A DNA stretch of 64,000 bases, taken from Sipunculus nudus (Eukaryota > Annelida > Sipuncula > Golfingiida > Sipunculidae). The DNA lies in the NCBI GenBank assembly GCA_026874595.1, contig CM049319.1, forward strand, positions 53,270,917-53,334,916. Reading direction: 5' to 3'. Below the pieces are notes generated by a model. That model ran no database searches. It saw nothing but the letters and a program-made list of their open reading frames with translations, and was not told the DNA's origin. Positions 63,646-64,000 of this stretch are shown here, piece by piece; the first letter of the stretch is position 1; each line of letters starts with the position of its first letter. The position numbers and the translations under genes were made by a program.

Positions 63646-64000
63646 ATTTTTTAGATATTTATTGTTTTGCAGATTTAAAAGATATATTTTTGGGGTAAAA
63701 AATAAATAAACATTTGTATGCATGATGTGGTGTTATCTGACAAGATTGAGATTTATGATGATGCAATTGAGAATTATGAATCATCTTTTATATTCAGATA
63801 TATATGTTATATTGAAAATGTATAGAAATATAAACTTAAATTTAAAAAAAATTGATGTGATAAAAAAGTGAGGATTTATTACAAACATTTGTTCATTATT
63901 TTCCTGCATCAGCAGAATTTGAGATCAGGCTTTGTTTGCCATGTTTTATGTTGTTAATTAGTTATATTTCAACTGTAAACATTTCATAAAAAAACATATA
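63646..64000 (+). other. Unassigned right edge
   Basis: AT-rich sequence after the family A match ends. Nothing is recognised. Confidence 0.4.

Overview
The window looks like nuclear DNA from a marine lophotrochozoan, most likely a mollusc. It is AT-rich and intron-dominated, and it is full of short non-coding mobile elements. Several begin with heads of a style I associate with mollusc genomes, such as TTTTTAGCTCAGCTGAC followed by runs of GTCCGTCC. The clade call is an inference and no single base proves it.

One protein-coding gene is clearly present, on the + strand from 3575 to 35266. It is a synaptojanin orthologue, a dual phosphoinositide phosphatase with an N-terminal SAC domain and a central inositol polyphosphate 5-phosphatase domain. 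Fourteen exons can be placed to the base. All have AG/GT boundaries and compatible phases, and together they give 2238 nt (746 codons) with no stop. A fifteenth candidate is a 12-nt in-frame microexon at 29340-29351. The gene is partial at both ends: the first SAC exons lie upstream of the window, and the end of the 5-phosphatase domain (SDHRP motif), the RRM-like segment and the proline-rich tail lie beyond position 64000. The last visible intron is therefore at least 28.7 kb.

Layout: 1-1359 is the tail of a dispersed element (family A). From 3.5 to 35.3 kb are the synaptojanin exons, with introns holding family A-F elements, inverted-repeat MITE-like elements and minisatellites. Three minisatellites sit directly against splice sites or copy them (4900-5082, 25160-25575, 32965-33975). 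From 36.2 to 38.2 kb is a cluster of family A and B pieces. From 38.2 to 58.1 kb is a 20-kb block of related modules: three copies of a 1.2-kb module X, about 6.7 copies of a 1122-bp tandem unit, and a 149-bp array. Every module combines short palindromes with motifs resembling CTCF sites, RFX X-boxes and nuclear-receptor direct repeats. From 58.4 to 59.9 kb is a 365-bp tandem array. A GC-richer stretch with an unrecognised short ORF follows at 60.1-61.1 kb, then a long family A copy at 61102-63645.

I see no convincing rRNA, tRNA, CRISPR array or transposase gene. The items most worth following up are the motif-dense satellite block inside the synaptojanin intron, the minisatellites that duplicate its splice sites, and the predicted microexon in the phosphatase domain.
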